From Clostridia bacterium (lineage in GTDB: Bacteria > Bacillota > Clostridia > Oscillospirales > CAG-272): DNA of 42,836 nt. The notes beneath the pieces were generated by a model that made no database searches, was not told where the DNA came from, and worked only from the letters and a program-made list of their open reading frames with translations. The stretch is from contig JAFUQP010000029.1 of NCBI GenBank assembly GCA_017472305.1, positions 1 to 42,836 of the forward strand. The letters run 5' to 3'. Shown here piece after piece: positions 24,630 through 33,638 of this stretch (its first letter is position 1; each line of letters begins with the position of its first letter). The translations under genes were made by a program, and so were the position numbers.

Positions 24630-26074
24630 GGGAATTCGTTTTGGACAAATACACAAAGCCTAACGTCTGCGCCCTTCCCACGGTCGCAGAACTCCGCAAA
24701 ACGCTTGACGCCGGCAACTCATCCGATGCACGGACACAGCTTCGTATGCTCTTCGATGAGGCTACCTTCGTTGAGGTTAGCGCGTACACGATGCGCGCTG
24801 TCTCCGACTTCATTGCTACGGAGAAAACAAATGAGCTTGAGGGCGTTATCACAGGATACGGTGCAATCGACGGTAAGCTCGTCTTTGCATTCGCTGAGGA
24901 CTCCTCGAGAATGGGCGGCGCAATCGACGCTCGCCACGCAAAAAAGATTGTTGATATCTACAGACTCGCAATGTCCAACGGCGCGCCTGTTGTCGGTATC
25001 TTCAATTCTAACGGCACACCTATCTTTGAGGGTACTGAGGGCCTTGCCGCATACGGCAAAATTATGAGCGCGGTTACCCGCGCGTCGGGTGTTATTCCGC
25101 AGATTGCCCTCGTTGCAGGAAACTGCATCGGTACCTCGGCAGCTATCGCCTCGATGTTCGATATCGTAGTATGCGAATCCTCGGCATCTCTTTACGTTTC
25201 TTCTCCCGAGCTCTCGGGCAAGAAGGGCACGGAGAATGCTATAATTGCCTACAGCGGTGCTATCGAGCAGTGCGCGGGCTACGTAAGAAGCATGATTACA
25301 TATCTTCCCTCGAACTCCTCTGTCGGCGTTCAGTGTGATGAGATTTGCTCCGACAATCTTAACAGAATGCTCGGTAACCTTGATTTCGGCGGCGATGCTC
25401 TCTCACTTATCTCGCTTATCGCGGATAACAGCGTTTACTACGAGCTTTCCCGCGACTACGCTCCCGAGGCTTCTACCGTATTTACGGTTATCGGCGGCGT
25501 TAAGTGCGGTATCGTAGCTACTTCGTACAAGGTTGATGACGGAAAGATTACCGCGGCGGCGGCAAGAAAGATTTCGAGATTCGTAAATCTTTGCGACAGC
25601 TTCTCTATCCCCGTGGTTACTCTCGTTGACTCTCTCGGACTTGCTGTTGAGGGCGGCGAGCTCTTCGCTCCCGAGCTTGCAAAGCTCGGTATGGCTTACG
25701 CAAAGTCCACCTGTCCCAAGATTACCGTAATTTACGGACACGCAATCGGCGCTTCCTTCGTCCTTCTCGGCTCTAAGGCGCTCGGTGCTGATATCGTCTA
25801 CACCGTTGACAGCGCTGAAATCGGCGCGCTTAACGCTGATAGCGGCGTTGCATTCGCTTGGGATAAGTACATAACCGAGGAAAAAACCCGTGAGGAGCTT
25901 GTTTCCGAATGGAAGGCTTCGGTTTCCTCTCCTTCTGTTGCCTGTGCATCGGGCGAGGTTGACGACATAATCGGAGTTACCGAAATCAGAGCCAGAATCT
26001 GCTCGGCTCTTCTTATGCTCTGTGCAAAGAATAACTCTACCCCCCTCGCGCGCCGTAAGGTTCTTCCCCTTTAA
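24614..26074 (+). CDS. Divergent carboxyltransferase (MmdA/acyl-CoA carboxylase beta-like)
   Basis: This 486-residue protein is of the crotonase-fold carboxyltransferase family (methylmalonyl-CoA decarboxylase alpha/propionyl-CoA carboxylase beta), with both halves present. The fold is plain (LEGVITGYGAIDGKLVFAFAEDSSRMGGAID, GAPVVGIF, GVIPQIALVAG, SIPVVTLVDSLG). The usual active-site loops are changed: NDSGGARIQE is NSNGTPIFEG (131-140), the CAGG loop is NCIGTSAA (170-177), VDVPGF is VDSLGL (338-343), and AYGGSY is AIGASF (377-382). It may use a different acyl substrate or have a structural role. The start is TTG, with GGAGA upstream; no ATG fits. It is the first gene of five in the operon. 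Confidence 0.85.
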   Translation: MLIANREFVLDKYTKPNVCALPTVAELRKTLDAGNSSDARTQLRMLFDEATFVEVSAYTMRAVSDFIATEKTNELEGVITGYGAIDGKLVFAFAEDSSRMGGAIDARHAKKIVDIYRLAMSNGAPVVGIFNSNGTPIFEGTEGLAAYGKIMSAVTRASGVIPQIALVAGNCIGTSAAIASMFDIVVCESSASLYVSSPELSGKKGTENAIIAYSGAIEQCAGYVRSMITYLPSNSSVGVQCDEICSDNLNRMLGNLDFGGDALSLISLIADNSVYYELSRDYAPEASTVFTVIGGVKCGIVATSYKVDDGKITAAAARKISRFVNLCDSFSIPVVTLVDSLGLAVEGGELFAPELAKLGMAYAKSTCPKITVIYGHAIGASFVLLGSKALGADIVYTVDSAEIGALNADSGVAFAWDKYITEEKTREELVSEWKASVSSPSVACASGEVDDIIGVTEIRARICSALLMLCAKNNSTPLARRKVLPL

Positions 26075-26094
26075 TCAAGGAGGACTTTATCGGT

Positions 26095-26439
26095 ATGGAA
26101 CATATGTTTACTAAAGAGTTCTACTCCGCCCCCGTTGAGAGCCTTGGCGACAAGTTTGTATTCGGCGGCTCAATGCTTCTTATCGGTATGGCAACTATTT
26201 TCGCGGTTCTTGCGCTTCTTATGGCTTGCCTTTATCTCTTCCAGGTTGTCTTCCACGGAACCGGCAAGAAGGAAAAGTGTGCTCCGAAAGAGGACGCAGT
26301 AGCAGCTCCCACCCTTCCTACGGCTCCCGTTATGAGCAAAGAGGAAGAAATCGTTGCCGTTATCGCTGCCGCTATAGCAATGGCAGAGAGCGAAGGTTCG
26401 GGTATGAAGTTCAGAGTAGTATCCTTCAAAAGAAAGTAA
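26095..26439 (+). CDS. OadG-type gamma subunit of the Na+-pump decarboxylase
   Basis: This 114-residue protein has one membrane helix at residues ~24-50 (GGSMLLIGMATIFAVLALLM, then ACLYLFQVVF). The Lys/Ala/Pro-rich cytoplasmic linker and C-terminal basic tail (MKFRVVSFKRK) are typical of the gamma subunit that anchors the complex and joins carboxyltransferase to the membrane beta subunit. AAGGAGG lies 11 bases before the ATG. The gene starts 20 bases after the carboxyltransferase gene. Confidence 0.85.
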   Translation: MEHMFTKEFYSAPVESLGDKFVFGGSMLLIGMATIFAVLALLMACLYLFQVVFHGTGKKEKCAPKEDAVAAPTLPTAPVMSKEEEIVAVIAAAIAMAESEGSGMKFRVVSFKRK

Positions 26440-26464
26440 TTAGAGTTAGAAAGGGTTAACTAAA

Positions 26465-26860
26465 ATGAAAAAGTATAATATAACTGTAAATGGCACAACC
26501 TACGAGGTTCTCGTTGAGGAGGCTGACGGTGCAGTAGCAGCACCCGTTGCTCCCGTCGCATCTGCTCCTGTTGCGGCAGCTGCCGCAGCTCCCGCTCCTA
26601 AGGCGGCTCCCGCAGCACCCAAGGCTGCAGCTCCTGCTGCAAGCGGCGCAGCGAAGGTTACCGCTCCTATGCCCGGTACTATTCTTGACGTTAAGGTTTC
26701 GGCAGGTCAGGCTGTAAAGAAGGGCGACGTTGTATGCGTTCTTGAGGCTATGAAGATGGAGAACGAGATTCCTGCTCCCCAGGACGGTGTTGTAGCTTCG
26801 GTTAACGTTCAGAAGGGCGCATCCGTTGCCGCAAACGACGTAATCTGCACTCTTAACTGA
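26465..26860 (+). CDS. Biotin carboxyl carrier protein of the decarboxylase
   Basis: This 131-residue protein has a short N-terminal beta segment ([19 protein letters not shown]), a flexible Ala/Pro-rich linker (residues ~23-62) and a biotinyl domain (64-131) with EAMKMEN, so biotin would be on Lys97. In many decarboxylases this domain is fused to OadA or gamma; here it is a free subunit that can serve both carboxyltransferases. AAAGGG lies nine bases upstream. The linker DNA is a run of GCT/GCA/CCC codons and could be slippage-prone. Confidence 0.95.
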   Translation: MKKYNITVNGTTYEVLVEEADGAVAAPVAPVASAPVAAAAAAPAPKAAPAAPKAAAPAASGAAKVTAPMPGTILDVKVSAGQAVKKGDVVCVLEAMKMENEIPAPQDGVVASVNVQKGASVAANDVICTLN

Positions 26861-26887
26861 TAGACTTAAAAGGATAAGGTACATAAA

Positions 26888-28288
26888 ATGTTAGATGCTA
26901 TCCTTGATTTCCTCGGCAAAACCGGCTTTGCAAAGATGTTTGCCGAGACGAACTGGTGGCAGTACCTTGTAATGTACGTAATAGTTGGAGTTCTCTTCTA
27001 TCTTGCTATCGTCAAGAAGTTTGAGCCGCTCCTTCTTATGCCCATTGCATTCGGTATGCTGCTTGCCAATCTGCCGGGCGCAGAGCTTATTCACCTTGAG
27101 TATTTCTTTGATGACTACTATATTTCCGTGGTTGACGGTGAGATTACAGGTACTCTCTCTGCTGCAATGAACACCTTCCTCGAAAATATAAATCCCGCCC
27201 TTTATACAATCGGCGAGGATACGTTGACCTTCAATCTCTCCGCCCTTACGTCAAAGGACGTTGAGCTCTTCAATTCTCTGTTCGATATGTATCTCGGTGA
27301 ATCCGCTACCATCACTGACGGTGCAGTTCACATCAGAATGTCACACATCATCAAAGAGGTTGTTAACAACGGCGGTCTGCTTGACGTTCTCTATCTCGGA
27401 GTTAAGCTCGGCGTTTATCCCTCGCTGATATTCCTCGGCGTTGGTGCTATGACCGACTTCTCTCCCCTTATCGCTAACCCCAAGTCGCTTCTTATGGGCG
27501 CGGGCGCTCAGCTCGGTGTATTCGCTGCATTCTTCTTCGCTCTCTTCCTCGGATTTACTCCTATGGAAGCCGGTGCTATCGGAATTATCGGCGGCGCGGA
27601 CGGTCCTACGGCTATCCTCGTTACAAAGGAGCTTGCTCCTCACCTTCTCGGAGCTATCGCTATTGCGGCTTACTCCTATATGGCGCTTATTCCTATCATT
27701 CAGCCTCCGTTTATGAGGCTTCTTACCACCGAAAAGGAAAGAAAGATTAAGATGACCAACCTTCGCTCCGTCAGCAAGGTTGAGAAGGTTATCTTCCCCA
27801 TCGTCGTTACCGCTATAGTATGTCTTATCATACCCGATGCGGCGCCTCTCGTAGGCTTCCTTATGCTCGGTAACCTCTTCAACGTTTCGGGCGTTGCCGA
27901 CAGACTCTCCAAGACTGCACAGAACGAGCTTATTAACATCGTTACCATCTTCCTCGGTGTGTCGGTAGGTGCTACCGCAAACGCTGAAAACTTCTTAAAG
28001 CCCCAGACACTTTACATTATCGCACTCGGACTTTGTGCCTTCTGCATTTCTACCTGCGGAGGACTTCTCACGGGTAAGATTATGTGCAAGCTCTCGGGCG
28101 GCAAGATTAACCCCCTTATCGGCGCGGCAGGCGTTTCCGCAGTTCCTATGGCGGCAAGAGTCGCACAGGACGAGGGCCGTAAGGCTGACCCCTCTAACTT
28201 CCTTCTTATGCATGCAATGGGACCTAACGTTGCAGGCGTTATCGGCTCCGCCGTTGCGGCAGGAGTATTCCTCAGCTTCTTCGGTTAA
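26888..28288 (+). CDS. oadB: Na+-translocating decarboxylase beta subunit, with large insertion
   Basis: This 466-residue polytopic membrane protein decarboxylates carboxybiotin and exports Na+. Family signatures are GVGAMTDFSPLIANP (Asp190, Na+-site aspartate), GIIGGADGPTAI (232-243) and NAENFLKPQ near 360. About 90 residues (roughly 66-158, between an early membrane segment and GLLDVLYLGVKLGVYPSLIFLG) are hydrophilic, with the pattern SVVDGEITGTLSAAMN and TIGEDTLTFNLSAL. In usual beta subunits this loop is short, so this is an added soluble domain, probably extracytoplasmic. It lies 27 bases downstream of the biotin carrier gene. Confidence 0.93.
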   Translation: MLDAILDFLGKTGFAKMFAETNWWQYLVMYVIVGVLFYLAIVKKFEPLLLMPIAFGMLLANLPGAELIHLEYFFDDYYISVVDGEITGTLSAAMNTFLENINPALYTIGEDTLTFNLSALTSKDVELFNSLFDMYLGESATITDGAVHIRMSHIIKEVVNNGGLLDVLYLGVKLGVYPSLIFLGVGAMTDFSPLIANPKSLLMGAGAQLGVFAAFFFALFLGFTPMEAGAIGIIGGADGPTAILVTKELAPHLLGAIAIAAYSYMALIPIIQPPFMRLLTTEKERKIKMTNLRSVSKVEKVIFPIVVTAIVCLIIPDAAPLVGFLMLGNLFNVSGVADRLSKTAQNELINIVTIFLGVSVGATANAENFLKPQTLYIIALGLCAFCISTCGGLLTGKIMCKLSGGKINPLIGAAGVSAVPMAARVAQDEGRKADPSNFLLMHAMGPNVAGVIGSAVAAGVFLSFFG

Positions 28289-28321
28289 TCCGGAAAAAGA
28301 TTTTCAGAAAGGAAATAACAA

Positions 28322-29722
28322 ATGGCTAAAGTTTTGATTACCGAAACCGTCCTCCGTGACGCGCATCAGTCTCTCGCGGCTACAAGAATGACCACCGAAG
28401 AGATGATTCCCGTTCTTGAGGATATGGACAAGGTTGGATATTATTCACTTGAAGCGTGGGGCGGCGCGACCTTCGACTCCTGCCTTCGCTTCCTTCACGA
28501 GGACCCCTGGGCAAGACTCCGTACAATCAGGGACCACGTAAAGAACACAAAGCTTCAGATGCTCTTCCGCGGACAGAACATTCTCGGCTACCGTCACTAC
28601 GCTGACGACGTTGTTGAGTACTTCGTACAGAAGTCTATCGCAAACGGAATTGACATCATCAGAATTTTCGACGCTCTTAACGACTCGAGAAACCTTGAGA
28701 CTGCTATAAAGGCAACTATCAAGGAGGGCGGTCACGTTCAGGCTGCTATCTCCTACACCACATCTCCCTTCCACACGAACGAAGGCTTCGCAAAGTATGC
28801 AAAGGAGCTTGAGGAGATGGGTGCTAACTCCATCTGTATCAAGGATATGTCGGGACTTCTTAAGCCCTACGAGGCATTCAACCTTGTTAAGGCTATTAAG
28901 AACACAGTTAAAATTCCCGTAAACCTTCACTGCCACTACACCGCGGGTCTAGGCTCTATGACGCTTCTTAAGGCAATCGAGGCAGGCGTTGACATCGTTG
29001 ACACCGCTATTTCGCCTCTCGCAATGGGTACCTCACACTCTCCCACAGAGTCTATCGTTGCTACCCTTAAGGAAACACCTTACGATACCGGTCTTGACCT
29101 TGCAAAGCTCGACGTAGTTGCAAAGCACTTCAACAAAATCAGAGAGAACTATCTTGCATCCGGACTTATCGACCCTAAGGTGCTTAAGGTTGACGTTAAC
29201 GCGCTCCGTTATCAGGTTCCCGGCGGTATGCTCTCCAACCTCATCTCCCAGCTTAAGCTCGCCGGCAAGTCCGACAAGCTTGACGAGGTGCTTGAGGAGG
29301 TTGCAAACGTTCGTCAGGACGCAGGATATCCGCCTCTTGTAACTCCCACCTCGCAGATTGTAGGAACTCAGGCTGTAAACAACGTTCTCTTTGCAAGCGA
29401 GGGCAGATACGCAAGAGTTACCAAGGAATTCCGCGGACTTGTCAGAGGCGAGTACGGTAAGTGCCCTGCCCCTGTTACCGACGAGTTCAGGAAGAAGATT
29501 ATCGGCGACGACGAGATTATCGACTACAGACCCGCTGATAAGATTGCTCCCGAGATTGAGTCGCTCCGTCAGAGAGTTGCTCCCTACAGCGAGCAGGACG
29601 AGGACCTTCTTTCTCTCGCTCTCTTCGAGCAGGTTGCTATCAAGTTCTTCGATTGGAGAAAGCAGCAGAAATACGGCCTTGACTCCAACGCTGACGCAAA
29701 GAACGGCATTCACGCAATCTGA
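28322..29722 (+). CDS. oadA: OadA/pyruvate carboxylase subunit B-type carboxyltransferase
   Basis: This 466-residue TIM-barrel carboxyltransferase (oxaloacetate/pyruvate type) has metal and lysine sites Asp13 (LRDAHQSL), Lys174 (ICIKDMSGLL, the carbamylated lysine), His203 and His205 (HCHYTAGLGSM). The PYC_OADA conserved region follows (QVPGGMLSNL, near residue 300). It lacks the C-terminal biotin domain found in many OadA proteins, which matches the separate biotin carrier in the operon. It is the last gene; two terminators follow. With no biotin carboxylase in the operon, decarboxylation of oxaloacetate coupled to Na+ export is the best reading. Confidence 0.95.
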   Translation: MAKVLITETVLRDAHQSLAATRMTTEEMIPVLEDMDKVGYYSLEAWGGATFDSCLRFLHEDPWARLRTIRDHVKNTKLQMLFRGQNILGYRHYADDVVEYFVQKSIANGIDIIRIFDALNDSRNLETAIKATIKEGGHVQAAISYTTSPFHTNEGFAKYAKELEEMGANSICIKDMSGLLKPYEAFNLVKAIKNTVKIPVNLHCHYTAGLGSMTLLKAIEAGVDIVDTAISPLAMGTSHSPTESIVATLKETPYDTGLDLAKLDVVAKHFNKIRENYLASGLIDPKVLKVDVNALRYQVPGGMLSNLISQLKLAGKSDKLDEVLEEVANVRQDAGYPPLVTPTSQIVGTQAVNNVLFASEGRYARVTKEFRGLVRGEYGKCPAPVTDEFRKKIIGDDEIIDYRPADKIAPEIESLRQRVAPYSEQDEDLLSLALFEQVAIKFFDWRKQQKYGLDSNADAKNGIHAI

Positions 29723-29790
29723 TTTCGGTATACCTGCCGTAATAGCTTCCAGAGCTATAATGCTACAAGCTAATACCGCAAAAAACATAA

Positions 29791-29824
29791 AAAAACTGCA
29801 TCTCGGACTGAGATGCAGTTTTTT
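29791..29824. terminator. Terminator 1 after the decarboxylase operon (bidirectional)
   Basis: The 14-bp stem AAAAACTGCATCTC/GAGATGCAGTTTTT (29791-29804 with 29810-29823) has a five-base loop and T-runs on both strands. On the minus strand it can also end the long operon finishing with ftsH. Confidence 0.93.
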
Positions 29825-29829
29825 ATTTC

Positions 29830-29871
29830 AAGAATTCCTTCGCATTGCTTTGGCGAAGGAATTCTTTTTTA
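29830..29871 (+). terminator. Terminator 2 after the decarboxylase operon
   Basis: The 14-bp stem AAGAATTCCTTCGC/GCGAAGGAATTCTT (29830-29843 with 29853-29866) is followed by T. It is a second hairpin directly after the first, a back-up stop between convergent operons. Confidence 0.85.
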
Positions 29872-29930
29872 TGCTCTGTTAAGGCAATTAACTCTTAATT
29901 AATTGTTATACAAATTAACTGTACAATAAA

Positions 29931-32162
29931 TTAATTCTTGCTTTTATCGGAGTCATCTGTATTCGAATTATCCGTCAAGTCAGAGGGCTTATCTTCCTCA
30001 GGCTTTACAGGCTCGCCCTGAGCACTGTTTGAAGTGCTATCAGAATAGCTTCTCGAGAAGATATCGCGAAGCACCTCGTCGGTAAGAGGCTCACCGTTAG
30101 ACATTCTCTTAGCGAGCTCCTCGCGGCGAAGACGCTCCTCTTCCGCCTCCTTTTTACGCTTAGCCTCTGCGGTTCTGTTCTCCTCCTCGCTCTTCTGCTT
30201 CTTAAGGAAAGCAATCTCCTCAATAGACTCGATTGTGGGGTCGGACATTTCCATAGCGGCTCTGAACTGCTCCTCGTCCATAGACTCGTTCTTAAGAAGG
30301 AACTCGGCTACAAAGTGGAGCTTCTTTACGTTATCAGAAAGGATAGTCTTACATCTGTCATAGCAGGAGCCGATAATATTTCTGATTTCCTCGTCGATAT
30401 CAGCAGCAGTCTTTTCAGAATAGTTCTTACCCGAGGAGAAATCTCTGCCGAGGAATACCTCATCTGAGGAATGCTCCGAGCCGTAAAGGACTGTACCGAG
30501 CTTTTCACTCATACCGTATCTCGTTACCATATTTCTCGCAATCGACGTCGCGTGCTGAATATCGCTTGATGCACCCGTAGATATATCGTCGAGAATAAGC
30601 TCCTCAGCAACACGGCCGCCAAGACTTAAAACAATCTTATCGAGCATCTCGTTCTTGGACATTCCCATTCTGTCCTCGGTAGGAACGCTGACGGTAACAC
30701 CGCCCGCACTTCCTGCGGGGATAATGGTAATATGCTTAACGGGGTCTGTGTTCTTACAGTAGTAGGAAGCGACCGCGTGGCCTGCTTCGTGATAAGCACA
30801 GAGCTTGTTGTCCTTCTCTGTTCTTACCTTCGACTTCTTCTGCGGACCGAGGATAAGCTTCATATAGGACTCCTCGATATCAATCATACCGATAAGCGCC
30901 TTGTTCTTCTTTGCCGCGCGAAGTGCTGCCTCGTTCATAAGGTTGGCAAGCTCTGCACCCGTGAAGCCTATCGTGGTCTGAGCGATTTTCTTCAGGTCAA
31001 CGGTTTCCTCGAGGGGCTTATTGCGGCAGTGAACCTTAAGGATTTCCTCTCTGCCCTTAATGTCGGGATAATTTACAGTAACGCGTCTGTCAAATCTTCC
31101 GGGACGAAGGAGCGCGGGGTCAAGAATATCGGGGCGGTTAGTTGCCGCCATAACGATAACACCCGAGTTTGTGCCAAAGCCGTCCATCTCTACAAGGAGC
31201 TGGTTCAGAGTCTGCTCTCTTTCGTCGTGGCCGCCGCCAAGACCTGCGCCTCTGTGACGTCCTACCGCATCAATCTCGTCTATGAATATAATGCTTGCCG
31301 GAGTTTTTCTTGCGTTGTCGAAGAGGTCACGAACACGTGATGCGCCGACACCGACGTACATTTCAACAAAGTCAGAGCCCGAAATCGAGAAGAACGGAAC
31401 GCCTGCCTCGCCCGCAACCGCCTTTGCAAGAAGGGTTTTACCTGTACCGGGAGGGCCTACGAGAAGCACACCGCGGGGAATTCTTGCGCCGAGCTTAACG
31501 AACTTCTCGGGATCCTTGAGGAACTCAACAACCTCCTCAAGCTCTGCCTTCTCCTCGTCAGCTCCCGCAACGTCGGCAAACTTAACAGCGTTCTTGTCGC
31601 CGCCGACAACCTTTGCCTTAGACTTCGAGAAGGAGCCGATTTTACCTGCTCCGCCACCCGAGGTCTGCTTCATAAGGAATATCCAAAGTGCAATTATTAC
31701 AACAGCGGTAATAATATAAGGAAGATACATTACGTACCAGGGGGTTTCGGGGGTAGGAACTATGTTGTACCACTGAAGGTTCGTGCCCGTGGGGTTTGTG
31801 TCGCCAAGCTCCGTGTCGGGCTTTGCCTTAAGCTCCTCCGCCTTCTCAATAAGCTTTTCAATCTGTACGGTGTAGCTTATCTGGTAGCTTTCCTCGTAAA
31901 TCTTATTCTCGCCCTTGCCGTCCTTCTCGTAGCCTTCAAAGCTGCCGTTCGCGCCGTATATCGGCTTAAGATAATGAACGGTTACCTCACCGCCCTCGCT
32001 TATCTCAAAATCGGTAACGAGGTCCTTTTCAAGCAGCTCAACAAGCTCGCTGTATACGAACTCGTCTTTATCGTCGCCGAGCCCCGAAAACAGGGACACG
32101 GCAATAACAACTGCCAGAACCATTACGACAAGCATTATTATATTCTTAAAATTTGCTTTCAT
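29931..32162 (-). CDS. ftsH: ATP-dependent membrane metalloprotease FtsH
   Basis: This 743-residue membrane AAA+ protease has TM1 at 8-27, an extracytoplasmic domain to ~140 and TM2 at ~142-164. The AAA domain has Walker A GPPGTGKT (236-243) and Walker B IIFIDEID (291-298). The second region of homology is [20 protein letters not shown]. The zinc protease motif is HEAGH (458-462). The C-terminal tail after ~640 is long, charged and Ser/Asp-rich ([21 protein letters not shown], in part). GGAAG precedes the ATG. It lies 39 bases after tilS as the last gene of the operon. Confidence 0.97.
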   Translation of the reverse strand: MKANFKNIIMLVVMVLAVVIAVSLFSGLGDDKDEFVYSELVELLEKDLVTDFEISEGGEVTVHYLKPIYGANGSFEGYEKDGKGENKIYEESYQISYTVQIEKLIEKAEELKAKPDTELGDTNPTGTNLQWYNIVPTPETPWYVMYLPYIITAVVIIALWIFLMKQTSGGGAGKIGSFSKSKAKVVGGDKNAVKFADVAGADEEKAELEEVVEFLKDPEKFVKLGARIPRGVLLVGPPGTGKTLLAKAVAGEAGVPFFSISGSDFVEMYVGVGASRVRDLFDNARKTPASIIFIDEIDAVGRHRGAGLGGGHDEREQTLNQLLVEMDGFGTNSGVIVMAATNRPDILDPALLRPGRFDRRVTVNYPDIKGREEILKVHCRNKPLEETVDLKKIAQTTIGFTGAELANLMNEAALRAAKKNKALIGMIDIEESYMKLILGPQKKSKVRTEKDNKLCAYHEAGHAVASYYCKNTDPVKHITIIPAGSAGGVTVSVPTEDRMGMSKNEMLDKIVLSLGGRVAEELILDDISTGASSDIQHATSIARNMVTRYGMSEKLGTVLYGSEHSSDEVFLGRDFSSGKNYSEKTAADIDEEIRNIIGSCYDRCKTILSDNVKKLHFVAEFLLKNESMDEEQFRAAMEMSDPTIESIEEIAFLKKQKSEEENRTAEAKRKKEAEEERLRREELAKRMSNGEPLTDEVLRDIFSRSYSDSTSNSAQGEPVKPEEDKPSDLTDNSNTDDSDKSKN

Positions 32163-32201
32163 CAGGTATCTTCCATGCCTTTCTAAATTAACCCTTGATG
32201 T

Positions 32202-33638
32202 TTATTTGTATTCCGAGCCGAATACGGCGTCGCTGTCGGACTCTCCCGAGTACACGCCCATTGTTACGTATACTTTACGCGAGGAGCTGCCCTTGCCGTC
32301 GCATCTGATACCGTATCCCGGTAGCCAAAGAACTCCCTTGCCGTCGCACAGCACGGGTATTCTCTTTCTTTCGGATGGCGGTATTTTTCTGTCGGAAAAG
32401 AGCTTTTTAAGCTTTCGCGTCATTCCGCCGTAATAAACGGTGTCGCCCTCGTCCTTCGGTCGAACGAGCATCTCGCCCTCTATTATATCATCGGAAATTT
32501 GCGCTTGTATTGATTTTTTGTAAATATTTAGCGAAGTTTTGTCAACAGGCTCGTGTGTGACGGTAATTTCGAGATTAAGCTCTTCAATTTTCGTCCTTCC
32601 CTCGCCTATCTTAACCGAATAAGTATATTCTTCCCCTGCTTTACCGTCCTTAACCGACAGTAAGCCTCTTTCCGCATAAAATATTTTGTTATCCCTTACA
32701 GTGTAGGAAAAATTATCGCCGGAAAGAAGCTCTGAAAGCTTTGAGTTCTGACTGTAAGAGAGTGACTCTCCTGCCATAAGAGAAAGAACTCTTGCAAGGA
32801 GCGCCCCGTGAAGGGCGGAAAGCTCGCGGCAAGGTACGGTCTCTCTTCCCGAAAGGAATTCCTCAGCAAGCGAAGAAAGACAGTCGTCGTCGGAGCGCAG
32901 ATTGTCCGAGAGTCTGGAGAACGCAGCCTCGAGTGAAGGATTAATATTCCTTAACAGAGGCAAAACCTCGCCTCTGAGATAATTTCTTCTGTACTCGGTT
33001 GATAGATTGGTTGAGTCGGTGACAAACGGAATCTTGTATTCTGTAAGCAGAGAAACAATATCCTCTTTAGGTACAGAGAGAAGGGGGCGGAAAATATTAC
33101 CCCGCACGGGAGGTATGCCCGAGGCTCCTCTTGAGCCACTTCCGCGTAGGATATTCAGAAGCACGGTTTCTATATTGTCGGTTGCGTTGTGAGCAAGCGC
33201 AATAAGCGAAATATCGTTTCTGCCTCGGATTATATCATCAAAAGCCGAATATCTGACTTCTCTTGCCGCTTCCTCTGTTCCTACGCCGCGCTCTTTTGCA
33301 ATTTTGGGAACGTCCACGCAGAGAGAGTCAAACTCAACTCCAAGCTCCTCGGATAGCTCTCTTGAAAACCTCTCGTCGCGCTCTGCCTCCTCTCCTCTTA
33401 TCCCGTGATTTACGTGAAAAAGAAGAAGTGGAAGTGGCGCGTTTCTCTCTTGGTATTCACAGAGGAAAAGCGCAAGCATAACAGAATCAGCCCCGCCCGA
33501 AAATCCAACGAGAACACCCGAAGGCAGCTTATCCTCAAGACTGTATTTACGAAGAAATTCCGAGCCGCATCTGTAAATTTTCTCACCGAGTGGCGACGAA
33601 AACATCTCGCGCGCCCTTGTGCGAAGATTACTCCTCAT
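32202..33638 (-). CDS. tilS: tRNA(Ile)-lysidine synthase
   Basis: This 478-residue enzyme adds lysine to C34 of tRNA-Ile(CAU). The N-terminal PP-loop is GFSGGADS (45-52), followed by HVNHGIRG, RYSAFDDI and LAHNATDNIETVL. Substrate-binding and C-terminal domains follow (MLVRPKDEGDTV, TRKLKKLFSDRKIPPSERKRIPV). The ATG at 33638 overlaps the dnaB stop by 11 bases and has no clear ribosome site, which suggests coupled re-initiation. A later in-frame ATG at 33605 is preceded by AAGGG and is an alternative. Unlike Bacillus, no hpt gene separates it from ftsH. Confidence 0.93.
   Translation of the reverse strand: MRSNLRTRAREMFSSPLGEKIYRCGSEFLRKYSLEDKLPSGVLVGFSGGADSVMLALFLCEYQERNAPLPLLLFHVNHGIRGEEAERDERFSRELSEELGVEFDSLCVDVPKIAKERGVGTEEAAREVRYSAFDDIIRGRNDISLIALAHNATDNIETVLLNILRGSGSRGASGIPPVRGNIFRPLLSVPKEDIVSLLTEYKIPFVTDSTNLSTEYRRNYLRGEVLPLLRNINPSLEAAFSRLSDNLRSDDDCLSSLAEEFLSGRETVPCRELSALHGALLARVLSLMAGESLSYSQNSKLSELLSGDNFSYTVRDNKIFYAERGLLSVKDGKAGEEYTYSVKIGEGRTKIEELNLEITVTHEPVDKTSLNIYKKSIQAQISDDIIEGEMLVRPKDEGDTVYYGGMTRKLKKLFSDRKIPPSERKRIPVLCDGKGVLWLPGYGIRCDGKGSSSRKVYVTMGVYSGESDSDAVFGSEYK

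Noticed and set aside
29033-29788. Frame antisense to oadA
   Set aside because: It covers catalytic parts of oadA and lacks a ribosome site.
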